From contig RCAB01000056.1 in assembly GCA_003640385.1 (NCBI GenBank), forward strand, positions 62,001-126,000: a stretch of 64,000 nt of DNA, read 5' to 3'. The stretch's first letter is position 1; each line of letters starts with the position of its first letter. Below are positions 62,497 through 64,000 of this stretch, piece by piece. Made by a program: the position numbers and the translations under genes. The notes beneath the pieces are model-generated. The model saw nothing but the letters and a program-made list of their open reading frames with translations, did not search any database and was not told the DNA's origin. This DNA comes from Setaria digitata (taxonomy: Eukaryota; Nematoda; Chromadorea; Rhabditida; Setariidae).

Positions 62497-62507
62497 TGTA
62501 CTGTCAT
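62487..62507 (-). CDS. short upstream frame overlapping the rad51C start
   Basis: If the message begins after the TTTCTTAG acceptor at 62513-62514, the first ATG (62507) opens a six-codon frame ending in TAG at 62487. It overlaps the main ATG at 62496 in another frame and could reduce translation. Confidence 0.3.
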   Translation of the reverse strand: MTVQCS

Positions 62508-62512
62508 TTAAT

Positions 62513-62514
62513 CT
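62513..62514 (-). promoter_or_regulatory. acceptor AG upstream of rad51C
   Basis: TTCTTTTCTTAG ends 16 nt before the ATG at 62496. The frame is open back to this AG, so it may instead be an internal cis-splice site for an unrecognised upstream exon. Confidence 0.45.
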
Positions 62515-64000
62515 AAGAAAAGAAGGAAAAGTTCATTTGAAATTCAAACGACACTAGATAGAGAAATAGTAATAAGGCGCTAGTTGAGGTATTCACAGGG
62601 AATTAAACATTAATGCGCATGTTTGTATTTATGTACAAGTAGAAAAGATAAGCAAGCAATTATGCAATATGCTGAGATACAGTAGCATGACGAGCAAAAT
62701 GCGGCAATAGTCTGTAAAGAAACAAGGAGTAACTAAATGAGCAGAAAAGAGACAAATATACCAACGAAGAACAATGGCGCAAAGAGGTAGAAGACTTCAG
62801 CAGGTTTCAACAAATACCAGAAATGGCACAGAAAAAGAGCTTCCAAATTCTCCACTTCTACCTCCTTGACATTAAAACTACTGTGGAAAGGAGTGCACAA
62901 GTCTCAAACAAGGACTGATGAGTAGCAGCATAAACTGAAAGATGTCAGAGACCTCGCAACCCATCAAGAGCTTGTAATTAACGAAGTATTAGAAACAAGT
63001 TCAAAATGGCACTTAGCTTTCAGTAAAGTCCATAAGCAATAAGCGTACGTTTCGGCTGTACATTACAGTGAACTGAAGGATTTGGTGAGTGAATGAGTTG
63101 AGTGAAAAGTGAGGAGGATAAACTTGAGGCGTTACCGACAAAACGATTAAACAAGACTCTCCAGCCACCCGACAAACTTGCAGCTTGCTTATGAGGGGCA
63201 CGGAGTCGCATCGCGATCAACTTAGAACGCTAAGGAGCATTTGGTGGGCTTGAGCTCATTTTGCAACTGAAGCGGGAGCGTTGTTTGTAAATGCTTTGTC
63301 TGTGTCTTTCATTTGCCGATTCCGCGGATTCCGGTGATTCTCTCCGGAAAGTCTGGTGAAATCGTGAGACCTGACAGTGTCTCTGAAAAGTCTAGTCTAT
63401 TTTGACGTTCTCTTATTATGCTACTCCATCTGGCACTGTTTGAAGAGCCAATTCTCTCGGTTCCCGTTCTCTAATACGTCTCCTTCATCCTATTCAGTCT
63501 GATCCATAAAGTTAATTTGGCGTCATACTGCTCTGGGAACTTAATTTAATTCATTACTATTCTGAAAGTTTAATTCACTAAACTTAGCCGAATTTGGTAT
63601 TGTTCTAAAGGGTGATCCGGTGTGAATTATCTTAAAAACCCGATCGGCATCCGAATGTATTAGGAAACAGTCCATATTCCAAGTTTTGGTTAGTTTCTCC
63701 CCTTTAACTTCAATTCGAAAGTACGTTGAAGTTGTTAATGAATTTCTTTCCGGAAGTTTAAACATTTTCCGAATATATTTCATAATTCAGCTAATGCTTC
63801 CCTTGAACGAGTAATGAGTCGAAAGTTTTATATTTATCATCTTATACTATTTTGTATGAGTTATGAGCATTATCTTATTTGTATGCAGATTAATTTCTTT
63901 TCACTTCGCTCTTAGAATAACAGATAGTTCCTTACGACTACAACGTAGAAATTTTTTTCTTGTATTTCATTTTTTTTTTTTTTTGTTGCAAGTGACTTAT
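62515..64000. other. right edge, no gene recognised
   Basis: The sequence has moderately higher GC between about 63230 and 63540. A minus-strand open frame at 63541-63783 (80 residues, opening MKYIRKMFKLPERN) looks protein-like but I do not recognise it and see no splice context. The promoter of the rad51C/hus-1 unit probably lies here. Confidence 0.3.

Noticed and set aside
63541..63783. 80-codon minus-strand frame of ordinary protein composition
   Set aside because: No family recognised and no splice or start context; kept only as a note under the right-edge region.

Overview
The window is eukaryotic and almost certainly from a nematode. It is AT-rich (roughly 30% GC by eye), with long homopolymer T and A runs. 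Genes are built of short exons with TTTTCAG-type acceptors, and several start codons sit 1-17 nt after an acceptor-like AG, as expected for spliced-leader trans-splicing. Two gene pairs, pas-2/sgt-1 and an mlc-5-like gene/taf-9, are the same pairs I recall as neighbours in Caenorhabditis elegans (D1054.2/.3 and T12D8.6/.7). The base composition and long introns suggest a clade III (filarial-like) worm; that is inference.

Layout. 1-26545 (+): ten phase-consistent exons of a large low-complexity gene of the AUTS2/fibrosin/Tay family, 5' end outside the window, with a 12 kb intron at 6477-18535. 29365-31726 (-): a four-exon UBL3-type membrane-anchored ubiquitin-like protein, whose last intron holds a long hairpin at 30332-30433. 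31727-48115: about 16 kb with no recognisable gene; it holds a 44-bp minisatellite, smaller repeats, a GC-richer island at about 35.0-35.7 kb, and strand skew suggesting minus-strand transcription over part of it. 48116-53013 (+): proteasome subunit alpha-2 (pas-2), then the SGT1 co-chaperone, likely one operon. 54005-62496 (-), in transcription order: a RAD51C-like recombinase paralog, HUS1, an essential myosin light chain, TAF9. rad51C to hus-1 (298 bp between) and mlc to taf-9 (627 bp between) look like two operons.

The right-hand half is mostly housekeeping: protein turnover and folding (PAS-2, SGT1), DNA repair (RAD51C-like, HUS1), cytoskeleton (MLC) and transcription (TAF9). The least expected items are the nematode AUTS2-like gene, the UBL3 intron hairpin whose arm differences are nearly all G.U-compatible on the transcribed strand, a GC-AG intron in pas-2, a CG where the AG acceptor of a RAD51C exon should be, and a direct repeat bracketing hus-1 exon 1. 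Three single N positions are each flanked by near-identical direct copies and are best read as unmerged contig ends.

All exon boundaries were worked out by hand from splice sites, reading phase and family conservation. Family assignments come from memory of the protein families, not from a search.
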